Assembly (NCBI GenBank): GCA_964428795.1
Contig: CAYRZL010000111.1
Coordinates: 1 to 7,241 of the forward strand
Direction: 5' to 3'
Origin: CAYRZL01 sp964428795
GTDB taxonomy: Bacteria > Bacillota > Clostridia > Lachnospirales > Lachnospiraceae
DNA length: 7,241 nt
The position numbers and the translations under genes were made by a program. The notes beneath the pieces are model-generated. The model was not told where the DNA came from, made no database searches, and saw only the letters and a program-made list of their open reading frames with translations. Of the stretch, positions 1 through 6,318 are shown one piece after another; the first letter of the stretch is position 1; each line of letters begins with the position of its first letter.

Positions 1-2
1 AA

Positions 3-134
3 AAACAGGAACTGATCAGAGAGCTCTTAGCTCCGGCACTTCACAATATGTTTGTGACGCCGAAGGATATTGATGCGTCCATCAAACAATTAAGCTTTAC
101 AATATCAGAAGGATTAAATATCTGTTTTGCATAA
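3..134 (+). CDS. gpr: Germination protease GPR, C-terminal end (partial)
   Basis: Only the last 43 codons are present, in frame from base 3 to a TAA at 132-134. The peptide begins KQELIRELLAPALHNMFVTP and ends in SEGLNICFA, which matches my memory of the C-terminus of GPR, the aspartic-type endopeptidase that degrades small acid-soluble spore proteins when spores germinate. Its position directly upstream of spoIIP and lepA is the conserved arrangement in Bacilli and Clostridia and supports the call. In B. subtilis gpr is expressed in the forespore; nothing of its promoter is visible here because the 5' part lies outside the window. No catalytic residues can be checked in this fragment. Confidence 0.85.
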   Translation, partial: KQELIRELLAPALHNMFVTPKDIDASIKQLSFTISEGLNICFA

Positions 135-157
135 GAACGGGATGTCCAACATATATT
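128..157 (+). promoter_or_regulatory. Candidate sigma-E (mother-cell) promoter for spoIIP
   Basis: A -10-like element CATATATT at 150-157 matches the sigma-E pattern CATACAnT at all but one position. It is preceded after a 14-base gap (136-149) by TGCATAAG at 128-135, which keeps the GC-ATA core of the -35 element. The -35 box overlaps the gpr stop codon. Transcription would start near 164, just before the spoIIP ribosome binding site at 175-180. spoIIP is a sigma-E target in B. subtilis, so a separate mother-cell promoter after the forespore gene gpr is expected. The assignment rests on a pattern match only. Confidence 0.45.
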
Positions 158-188
158 TCTAAGAAATGAGTCCAAAGGAGCGGCAGGT

Positions 189-1418
189 ATGAGGAGCAGA
201 AGAACAGGCAGACAACCACATGAAAAAAAGCCGATATGGGGAGCCATGTTCGTATGCGTGTTTTTATTTTTAGCGATTCTCATGGTCGGGAATATGAGAA
301 ACGCAAATTTTGCAGATCGTTTGAAATATCGCGTCAGCTCCGCAATGCTGCATGACCTTTCGCCTGTGACTGCCGGAAAAAGCACGGTGGAAGAGGTGAG
401 AAGGAATGGAATTTTATCCCTTGTTTTATCTGATTTTCCCATCAGCCGGTATGGATTCGGAAATACTTCCTATAAACAATCACAGGAGAGTGCACTGGAA
501 GGAGATATACTGGCAGAAAGCAGCGATGAAAACACGGAAGCTTTGGAAGAGGGAGCGGATACGCCTGATTCAGAAGAAACCGGAAATGGGCTGTCTGAGG
601 ATTCCATTATGGCAAGTCATAATGTGAAGGTGGACAATACATGGAAGCTGACGGATAAAATAAATACCTATGCAGTTGAAAAACTGCAGGATTTTGATTA
701 TCTGAAACAAAATTTTTATACGATCGACAGGACGACGACCATAGGAAGCGATGAATTAAATGTAAATAAATTATTGGCAGTGGACTGCAAACTGACGCAC
801 AATGCGGATACACCTCAAATCCTGATCTATCATACGCATTCTCAGGAAAAATATGCGGATTCTGCGGATGTATCGGAAGGGGTCATGGGAGTGGGGGATT
901 ATCTGACAGAGATTTTAACGGAGGAATATGGGTTGAATGTGATCCATCATAAGGGAGAATATGATGTGGAGAGCAGAGATAACGCCTATTCTGTGGCAGG
1001 TCCTGCGCTGGAACAGCTTCTTGCCGATAATCCGGGCATTGAGGTAGTCATTGATCTGCACCGGGATGGGGTTGCCGACAGTACTCACCTGACAACGGAG
1101 GTGAATGGGGTGACGATGGCGCCGATCATGTTTTTTAATGGACTCAGCCGCACCACTTCCACCGGAGCCATCGATTATCTGTATAATCCCTATTTGAGTG
1201 AAAATCTGTCTTTTTCTTTTCAACTGCAGTTGGCAGCAAATGAATATTTTCCGGGTTTGACCAGACCGATCTATCTGAAAGGGTACCGCTACAATCTGCA
1301 TTATTGTCCGAAATCTCTGCTGGTGGAGGTGGGAGCGCAGACAAATACCGTGCAGGAGGCGATGAATGCCATGGAACCTTTGGCGGCAGTTTTGAATCAT
1401 GTGTTGACCGAAGATTAG
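189..1418 (+). CDS. spoIIP: Stage II sporulation protein P, peptidoglycan hydrolase
   Basis: 409-residue SpoIIP. With SpoIID and SpoIIM it forms the DMP complex, which remodels septal peptidoglycan in the mother cell and drives engulfment of the forespore; SpoIIP supplies amidase and endopeptidase activity. A short basic N-terminus is followed by one membrane segment (about residues 16-34), then an acidic, probably disordered linker (about 97-140) and the catalytic domain (about 205-405). Visible family motifs are HTHSQEKYADS from H215, DLHRD at 289-293 and LLVEVGAQTNT around E380. H215, E220, H291 and E380 are likely zinc or catalytic residues by family analogy. The ATG at 189 has an AAGGAG site (175-180) eight bases upstream and gives a complete signal anchor. 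The gene sits 54 bases after gpr and 50 bases before lepA, with no terminator seen after it. Confidence 0.95.
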   Translation: MRSRRTGRQPHEKKPIWGAMFVCVFLFLAILMVGNMRNANFADRLKYRVSSAMLHDLSPVTAGKSTVEEVRRNGILSLVLSDFPISRYGFGNTSYKQSQESALEGDILAESSDENTEALEEGADTPDSEETGNGLSEDSIMASHNVKVDNTWKLTDKINTYAVEKLQDFDYLKQNFYTIDRTTTIGSDELNVNKLLAVDCKLTHNADTPQILIYHTHSQEKYADSADVSEGVMGVGDYLTEILTEEYGLNVIHHKGEYDVESRDNAYSVAGPALEQLLADNPGIEVVIDLHRDGVADSTHLTTEVNGVTMAPIMFFNGLSRTTSTGAIDYLYNPYLSENLSFSFQLQLAANEYFPGLTRPIYLKGYRYNLHYCPKSLLVEVGAQTNTVQEAMNAMEPLAAVLNHVLTED

Positions 1419-1432
1419 GATTCAGTTATACT
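1404..1432 (+). promoter_or_regulatory. Candidate sigma-A promoter for lepA inside the spoIIP 3' end
   Basis: TTGACC (1404-1409) and TATACT (1427-1432) are separated by exactly 17 bases and each matches the vegetative consensus at five of six positions. The -35 box lies within the last codons of spoIIP. Predicted transcription starts near 1439, leaving a leader of about 30 bases that contains the lepA ribosome binding site. It makes sense biologically: lepA and hemW are housekeeping genes, while the upstream genes are sporulation-specific. Confidence 0.6.
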
Positions 1433-1457
1433 ATATTTTGGAAAAATTTGGACACAC

Positions 1458-1463
1458 AGGAGG
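1458..1463 (+). promoter_or_regulatory. Ribosome binding site that fixes the lepA start
   Basis: AGGAGG lies five bases before the ATG at 1469. It decides the start against an upstream in-frame ATG at 1304, which would add 55 non-homologous residues and overlap spoIIP by 115 bases. Confidence 0.85.
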
Positions 1464-1468
1464 CAGCC

Positions 1469-3283
1469 ATGGCCAAAACAGATCAGAGTAAAATCAGAAA
1501 TTTTTGTATTATCGCACATATCGACCATGGAAAATCAACCCTGGCGGACCGCATCATTGAGATGACCGGTCTGCTCACCAGCAGAGAGATGCAGTCGCAG
1601 GTGTTGGATAACATGGATCTGGAACGGGAGAGAGGAATCACCATCAAATCTCAGGCCGTCCGCATTATATATAAAGCCCAGGATGGAGAGGAATATATCT
1701 TCAACCTGATCGATACCCCGGGACATGTGGATTTCAATTATGAAGTGTCCCGTTCTCTTGCTGCCTGCGACGGAGCCATCCTTGTGGTGGATGCGGCACA
1801 GGGAATCGAAGCGCAGACTTTGGCAAACGTGTATCTCGCATTGGATCACGATCTGGACGTTATGCCGGTCATTAACAAGATCGATCTGCCAAGTGCAGAC
1901 CCGGACCGGGTCATTGAGGAGATCGAGGATGTGATCGGTCTGGAGGCGGAGGACGCACCTCAGATTTCGGCAAAGACCGGACTGAATGTGGAGCAGGTGC
2001 TGGAGCAGATCGTACAGAAGATTCCGGCGCCGGGGGGAGACCCTGAAGCGCCTCTTCAGGCATTGATCTTTGACTCCCTGTATGACTCTTATAAGGGAGT
2101 TATCGTATTCTGTCGTATTATGGAAGGTACGGTAAAGCCGGGTACACCTATCAGGATGATGGCTACCAATGCAGCCGCGGATGTCGTTGAGGTAGGATAT
2201 TTCGGTGCCGGTCAGTTTATCCCCTGTGAGGAACTGTCCGCAGGTATGGTTGGTTATATCACTGCCAGTATCAAGAATGTGAAGGATACCCAGGTGGGCG
2301 ATACGATAACAAACCGGGTAAAACCATGTGACAAGCCGCTGCCGGGCTACAAAAAAGTAAATTCCATGGTTTACTGCGGCATGTATCCGGCGGACGGAGC
2401 AAAATATCCGGACCTGCGGGACGCTTTGGAAAAATTGCAGTTGAATGATGCGGCGCTTCAGTTTGAACCGGAGACTTCCGTTGCTCTTGGATTTGGCTTC
2501 CGTTGCGGTTTTCTGGGACTGCTGCATCTGGAGATCATACAGGAGCGGCTGGAGAGAGAGTACAATCTGGATCTGGTTACCACAGCTCCGGGCGTTGTCT
2601 ACAAAGTATATAAGACCAACGGAGAGGTGATCGAGCTGACGAATCCGTCCAATCTGCCGGATCCTTCTGAGATCGACTATATGGAAGAACCTATGGTAAG
2701 CGCAGAGATCATGGTGACCAGTGAGTTTATCGGAGCCATTATGGATCTGTGTCAGGAGCGCAGGGGAATCTATGTGAGTATGGAGTATATGGAAGAGACC
2801 CGCGCACTGATCAAATACGATCTTCCGTTAAATGAGATCATTTACGACTTTTTCGATGCATTAAAATCCAGATCCAGAGGATATGCGTCTTTTGACTATG
2901 AAATGAAGGGCTATGTGAGATCCGAGCTGGTAAAACTGGATATTTTGATCAATAAAGAGGAAGTGGATGCACTGTCCTTTATTGTATATTCCGGTAGTGC
3001 CTACGAGCGCGGACGGAAGATGTGCGAGAAATTAAAAGAGGAAATCCCGCGCCATCTGTTTGAAATACCGATTCAGGCGGCTGTGGGAGGCAAGGTGATC
3101 GCCCGTGAGACCGTAAAGGCAATGCGTAAGGACGTACTCGCAAAATGTTATGGCGGAGATATCACCCGTAAGAAGAAGCTTCTGGAAAAACAGAAGGAAG
3201 GAAAGAAGCGTATGCGACAGGTAGGAAATGTGGAGATTCCGCAGAAAGCCTTCATGAGCGTGTTAAAGCTGGATGATAAATGA
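1469..3283 (+). CDS. lepA: Elongation factor 4 (LepA), ribosome-associated GTPase
   Basis: 604-residue translation factor GTPase (EF4), close to the usual length of about 600. It binds the ribosome and has been linked to back-translocation and to ribosome assembly. All GTPase motifs are intact: G1 AHIDHGKST (16-24), G2 RGITI (55-59), G3 DTPGH (82-86, with H86 as the expected catalytic histidine), G4 NKID (136-139) and G5 SAK (167-169). The EF-G-like domains follow, then the LepA-specific C-terminal domain, with a lysine-rich stretch (TRKKKLLEKQKEGKKRMRQ) near the end that fits ribosomal RNA contact. The frame is open upstream to 1304, but the AGGAGG site and the family N-terminus (NFCIIAHIDHGKST close to residue 11) place the start at 1469. 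It probably has its own sigma-A promoter in the end of spoIIP and is followed 62 bases later by hemW. Confidence 0.97.
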   Translation: MAKTDQSKIRNFCIIAHIDHGKSTLADRIIEMTGLLTSREMQSQVLDNMDLERERGITIKSQAVRIIYKAQDGEEYIFNLIDTPGHVDFNYEVSRSLAACDGAILVVDAAQGIEAQTLANVYLALDHDLDVMPVINKIDLPSADPDRVIEEIEDVIGLEAEDAPQISAKTGLNVEQVLEQIVQKIPAPGGDPEAPLQALIFDSLYDSYKGVIVFCRIMEGTVKPGTPIRMMATNAAADVVEVGYFGAGQFIPCEELSAGMVGYITASIKNVKDTQVGDTITNRVKPCDKPLPGYKKVNSMVYCGMYPADGAKYPDLRDALEKLQLNDAALQFEPETSVALGFGFRCGFLGLLHLEIIQERLEREYNLDLVTTAPGVVYKVYKTNGEVIELTNPSNLPDPSEIDYMEEPMVSAEIMVTSEFIGAIMDLCQERRGIYVSMEYMEETRALIKYDLPLNEIIYDFFDALKSRSRGYASFDYEMKGYVRSELVKLDILINKEEVDALSFIVYSGSAYERGRKMCEKLKEEIPRHLFEIPIQAAVGGKVIARETVKAMRKDVLAKCYGGDITRKKKLLEKQKEGKKRMRQVGNVEIPQKAFMSVLKLDDK

Positions 3284-3324
3284 TGAGATCAACCGGCAGG
3301 GACGTTTGGGACAGATAGAACAGT

Positions 3325-3332
3325 GGGAGGAG
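3325..3332 (+). promoter_or_regulatory. hemW ribosome binding site with long spacing
   Basis: GGGAGGAG is a strong Shine-Dalgarno match but ends 13 bases before the ATG at 3346, longer than the 5-8 bases seen at the other genes here. No ATG, GTG or TTG in frame lies closer: the codons at 3331-3345 read AGT AGA TCT GGT TGT, and a TAG at 3316-3318 closes the frame. The start is therefore kept at 3346, with possibly reduced initiation. Confidence 0.6.
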
Positions 3333-3345
3333 TAGATCTGGTTGT

Positions 3346-4506
3346 ATGATAAAAAGTAATCTTGAACTTTACATTCATATTCCGTTTTGTCAGCGGAAAT
3401 GTCTGTATTGTGATTTCCTTTCGGATGTGCATGATGACAGTACAAAGGTAGCCTATCTGAGTATTTTGCGCGATGAGATCGCAGAAAAAGGCAGAGATCT
3501 TTCACAGGATTACCAGGTGACAAGTATCTTTTTCGGGGGAGGGACGCCCTCCTGTCTGCGAAAGGATCAGATTCGCGGACTTTTGCGGTCGATAAAGGAT
3601 AATTTTGACGTATCTCCCATGGCTGAGATCACGCTGGAGTGCAATCCGGGTACGGTGAACGAGGATAAGCTTCAGGATTTTTACAGTTCCGGGATCAATC
3701 GTCTCAGCTTCGGACTTCAGTCTGCCAATAACAAAGAGCTTGCGCAGCTCGGCAGGATACATACCTTTGAGATGTTTCTGGAAAATTTTGATCTGGCAAG
3801 AAAGGCGGGATTTGCCAATATCAATGTGGATCTGATGTCCGCACTGCCGGGACAGACGGTAAAGTCATGGGAAAATACGATGAAATTAGTATTGCAGCTT
3901 CGCCCGGAGCATATTTCCGCCTACAGTCTTATGATCGAGCCGGACACTTATTTTTACAAGCTGTATGCCGGGGATGATAAGATCCGGCGTGACGGAGGTG
4001 TTCCGAAATCTCTTCCTACGGAGGAAGAGGAGCGGGAGATGTACGTGCTGACGGAAGTGACGCTGCAGGCAAAGGGATATGAGCACTATGAGATTTCAAA
4101 TTATGCAAGACCCGGCTTTGCCTGCCGTCACAATATAGGATATTGGGAGCGTGAAAATTATCTCGGTCTTGGGCTTGGGGCATCCTCTCTGCTGCAGGAG
4201 ATGCGTTTTAAGAATACAGACAAAATGGATGTGTATCTCAGGGGAGACTATTTCCCCAGGGATCTGAAGAATCTTACCCGAAAAGATCAGATGGAAGAGT
4301 TTATGTTTCTGGGACTTCGCATGATGAAGGGCATTATGCGGGAGGATTTCAGGCGCAGGTTCGGCGTGGAGATCGAGGCGGTATATGGTGATACCCTGCA
4401 GAGACTGCAGGAATTGGATATGCTTGCATTTTCCCAGGGAAATATCTGTCTGACCCCGGAGGGCGTGGATTTGAGCAATTATGTATTTGCACAGTTTTTA
4501 CTATGA
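3346..4506 (+). CDS. hemW: Heme chaperone HemW (radical SAM, HemN-like)
   Basis: 386-residue radical SAM protein. HemW proteins bind heme and are thought to deliver it to target proteins; many databases label them oxygen-independent coproporphyrinogen III oxidase, but they generally lack that activity. The iron-sulfur motif CX3CX2C is C15-C19-C22 within HIPFCQRKCLYCDF, followed by GGGTPS (64-69), the NRLSFGLQS segment (118-126) and the HemW signature HNxxYW at 262-267 (HNIGYW). The protein starts directly at the barrel, without the N-terminal extension of true HemN, and ends in the typical SNYVFAQFLL. The position after lepA is the standard Firmicute order and suggests co-transcription with it. 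The name HemW rather than HemN rests on the short N-terminus, the HNxxYW motif and the context. Confidence 0.93.
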   Translation: MIKSNLELYIHIPFCQRKCLYCDFLSDVHDDSTKVAYLSILRDEIAEKGRDLSQDYQVTSIFFGGGTPSCLRKDQIRGLLRSIKDNFDVSPMAEITLECNPGTVNEDKLQDFYSSGINRLSFGLQSANNKELAQLGRIHTFEMFLENFDLARKAGFANINVDLMSALPGQTVKSWENTMKLVLQLRPEHISAYSLMIEPDTYFYKLYAGDDKIRRDGGVPKSLPTEEEEREMYVLTEVTLQAKGYEHYEISNYARPGFACRHNIGYWERENYLGLGLGASSLLQEMRFKNTDKMDVYLRGDYFPRDLKNLTRKDQMEEFMFLGLRMMKGIMREDFRRRFGVEIEAVYGDTLQRLQELDMLAFSQGNICLTPEGVDLSNYVFAQFLL

Positions 4507-4636
4507 AAGCCCAAGAATCAAGCCCTTCAGGGCGCAGCCGAGCTTAGCATAGTCGCTTACCGTGGGAACCGGAGAAATAGAAATGGGCATATTTAGTGTG
4601 GTGCATTTGTTATTCTGATGTAGGAAGGGAAGACAT
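4507..4636 (+). other. hemW-dtd spacer with potential RNA structure, unidentified
   Basis: This is the longest gap in the first half of the window. The stretch 4509-4588 is more GC-rich than what follows it and has self-complementarity: GCCCA (4509-4513) can pair with TGGGC (4584-4588), enclosing a perfect GCCC-TTCA-GGGC hairpin (4522-4533) and a weaker CCG/CGG stem (4560-4562 with 4570-4572). The motif AAGCCC occurs twice (4507-4512, 4520-4525) and GCTTA twice (4542-4546, 4555-4559). There is no T-run after the hairpin, so it is not a standard terminator. The hemW frame stays open for 29 codons past its stop, to a TAG at 4594. I recognise no riboswitch or insertion sequence with confidence; a small structured RNA or a remnant of a mobile element are the alternatives. 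Confidence 0.35.
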
Positions 4637-5083
4637 ATGAGATTTGTGATTCAACGTGTAAAGCATGCCAGTGTGACCGTGGACGGTGCGGTGACAGGAA
4701 AGATCGGGTCAGGTTTTCTTGTGTTAATTGGCGTGTCAAATGAAGATAATGAGCAGATTGCGGACAAGATGATAAAAAAACTGATTGGGCTTCGGATTTT
4801 TGAGGATGCGAACGGTAAGACAAATTTATCATTGGTGGATGTGGGCGGCGAGCTGCTTTTGGTGTCCCAGTTTACGCTTTATGCGGATTGTAAGAAAGGA
4901 AACCGCCCCTCTTTCATTCAGGCGGGAGCACCCAATCTGGCAAATGATCTGTATGAATATATTATAAAGAAGTGTAAGGAGCAGGTTCCTGTGGTGGAGC
5001 GGGGCATTTTTGGCGCAGATATGAAGGTGGAGCTTTTGAATGACGGACCCTTTACGATTTTGTTGGACAGTGCACAGCTATGA
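4637..5083 (+). CDS. dtd: D-aminoacyl-tRNA deacylase
   Basis: 148-residue DTD, the usual length. It hydrolyses D-amino acids (and glycine mischarged on tRNA-Ala) from tRNA in the cytoplasm, a proofreading step after aminoacylation. The N-terminus MRFVIQRVKHASVTVDG is typical. The two active-site signatures are SQFTLYAD (77-84, the SQxT motif) and NDGPFT (135-140), where the Gly-Pro pair forms the chiral selection element; the common form is GPVT, so F139 is a mild variant. The ATG has a weaker site (AGGAAGGGA, 4622-4630). In B. subtilis dtd lies next to rel, so its location between hemW and hrcA differs from that genome. It is the last gene before a terminator and probably ends the lepA-hemW transcription unit. 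Confidence 0.95.
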   Translation: MRFVIQRVKHASVTVDGAVTGKIGSGFLVLIGVSNEDNEQIADKMIKKLIGLRIFEDANGKTNLSLVDVGGELLLVSQFTLYADCKKGNRPSFIQAGAPNLANDLYEYIIKKCKEQVPVVERGIFGADMKVELLNDGPFTILLDSAQL

Positions 5084-5100
5084 AGGCTGTGTACTTTTTT
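5069..5100 (+). terminator. Rho-independent terminator after dtd
   Basis: AGTGCACAGC (5069-5078) pairs with GCTGTGTACT (5086-5095) in a 10-bp stem with one G-U pair and a 7-base loop, followed directly by a T-run to 5100. The dtd stop codon TGA (5081-5083) lies in the loop, so the stem overlaps the last codons. It separates the upstream genes from the heat-shock operon. Confidence 0.85.
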
Positions 5101-5130
5101 AAATTTATTATTTCTTAATAAAAATAAGTG

Positions 5131-5159
5131 TTGACAAAAAAATGGTAGAGTGCTACATT
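5131..5159 (+). promoter_or_regulatory. Sigma-A promoter of the hrcA-grpE-dnaK operon
   Basis: A perfect TTGACA (5131-5136), a 17-base spacer and TACATT (5154-5159, four of six matches) form the promoter. The 30 bases upstream (5101-5130) are almost entirely A/T and could act as an UP element. Start of transcription is expected near 5166, placing the CIRCE operator at about +8 to +34, the usual arrangement for HrcA repression. Confidence 0.8.
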
Positions 5160-5172
5160 ATGAGAGAAGATA

Positions 5173-5199
5173 TTAGCACTCTTGAAAGTTGAGTGCTAA
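5173..5199 (+). promoter_or_regulatory. CIRCE operator (HrcA binding site)
   Basis: TTAGCACTC (5173-5181), nine bases, then GAGTGCTAA (5191-5199): a full match to the CIRCE consensus TTAGCACTC-N9-GAGTGCTAA. HrcA dimers bind it and block transcription; under heat stress HrcA loses activity as GroEL is titrated by unfolded protein. The site is also in the 5' untranslated RNA and can fold as a 9-bp hairpin there, about 34 bases before the hrcA start. Confidence 0.97.
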
Positions 5200-5232
5200 C
5201 AAACCCCAAGAGTGAGAAAGCACGGTGTGTGA

Positions 5233-6318
5233 ATGAACCAACTGAATGAATTGGATGAGAGAAAACGAAAAATTTTAAATGCCATCATTCGGACTTATCT
5301 TGCGACAGGCGAGCCGGTAGGTTCCAGAACGATTTCCAAGGCTTCGGATCTGAATCTGAGTTCGGCGACGATCCGAAATGAGATGTCTGACCTGGAGGAG
5401 CTCGGATATATCATCCAGCCCCATACATCCGCCGGACGGATCCCCTCGGATAAGGGATATCGTTTTTATGTGGATAATCTTATGGTGGAGCGTGACAGGG
5501 AAGTCAGCGAGATGAAGCAGTATGTGATCGAGCGTACCGAGAAAATGGAGCAGGTACTCAAGCAGGTAGTAAAACTGCTGGCGACGAATACCAATTATGC
5601 CACCATGATCTCCGCACCAAGTATGCACCGCAATAAAGTAAAGTTTATCCAGCTTTCCAACGTGGATACGGAGCACATGCTTGCGGTCATCGTCTTGGAA
5701 GGTAATATCGTGAAAAATAAGATGATCGATATTGAGGAGCCTCTGGATAATGAGACGATGCTGAAGCTGAATATTTTGTTAAATAGCAGCTTAAACGGTC
5801 TTGCGTTAGAACAGATCAATCTGGCGACCATCGCCAAATTGAAGGAGCAGGCAGGTATTCATTCCAATATTGTGAATGACGTGCTGGACGCAGTGGCAGA
5901 ATCCATTCAGGAGGAAGAGGAGCTTGAGATTTACACAAGCGGCGCTACCAACATTTTCAAATATCCGGAGCTCAGCGATTCACAGAGAGCCAGCGAATTG
6001 ATTTCCGCATTTGAGGAAAAACATGAGCTTAAGGGGCTGCTCAGTGACACGCATTCGGAGGAGAGCGGCACAGGTATCCAGATTTATATCGGTGACGAAA
6101 GCCCGATCCAGAAAATGAAGGATTGCAGTGTGGTAACCGCCACATACGAATTAGGGGAAGGCATTCAGGGTACGATTGGTATTGTAGGACCGAAACGTAT
6201 GGATTATGAAAATGTGGTAGACAATCTGAAAACCATGAAAGCTCAGTTGGACAGCATTTTCAAGAAGAAAGACGAAACATCTCCTTCGGGAGGTGAAAGA
6301 AAGGAGGAAGAAGCGTGA
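5233..6318 (+). CDS. hrcA: Heat-inducible transcription repressor HrcA
   Basis: 361-residue class I heat-shock repressor acting on CIRCE operators. The N-terminal winged-helix domain (about 1-80) shows GEPVGSRT (26-33), SSATIRNEM (43-51) and SAGRIPSDKGYRFYVD (66-81), all hallmark HrcA segments. The remainder is the dimerisation and GAF-like region, ending in a charged tail after LDSIFKKKDE that is probably disordered. The ATG at 5233 immediately follows an in-frame TGA (5230-5232), so no longer form exists. The Shine-Dalgarno match is poor (AGAAAG at 5215-5220, 12 bases away), in contrast to grpE and dnaK, which would keep repressor levels low. It is first in the operon, autoregulated through the CIRCE upstream, and overlaps grpE by four bases. 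Confidence 0.96.
   Translation: MNQLNELDERKRKILNAIIRTYLATGEPVGSRTISKASDLNLSSATIRNEMSDLEELGYIIQPHTSAGRIPSDKGYRFYVDNLMVERDREVSEMKQYVIERTEKMEQVLKQVVKLLATNTNYATMISAPSMHRNKVKFIQLSNVDTEHMLAVIVLEGNIVKNKMIDIEEPLDNETMLKLNILLNSSLNGLALEQINLATIAKLKEQAGIHSNIVNDVLDAVAESIQEEEELEIYTSGATNIFKYPELSDSQRASELISAFEEKHELKGLLSDTHSEESGTGIQIYIGDESPIQKMKDCSVVTATYELGEGIQGTIGIVGPKRMDYENVVDNLKTMKAQLDSIFKKKDETSPSGGERKEEEA
6302..6307 (+). promoter_or_regulatory. Ribosome binding site fixing the GTG start of grpE
   Basis: AGGAGG lies inside the last codons of hrcA, seven bases before the GTG at 6315. It supports the GTG over the first in-frame ATG (6357), which has no such site and would remove 14 residues. Confidence 0.75.

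Noticed and set aside
1304..1468. Upstream in-frame extension of lepA from an ATG at 1304
   Set aside because: It overlaps spoIIP by 115 bases and lacks a family match, while the ATG at 1469 has AGGAGG at five bases and gives the normal LepA N-terminus.
1535..2527. A 330-codon open frame on the - strand, inside lepA
   Set aside because: It lies fully antisense to an intact, strongly conserved lepA, has no recognisable domain, and reads as the histidine/leucine-rich product typical of a shadow frame.
4608..4616. TGTTATTCT as an extended -10 promoter for dtd
   Set aside because: Only four of six matches to TATAAT, no acceptable -35 box 17 bases upstream, and the start would fall on the ribosome binding site.
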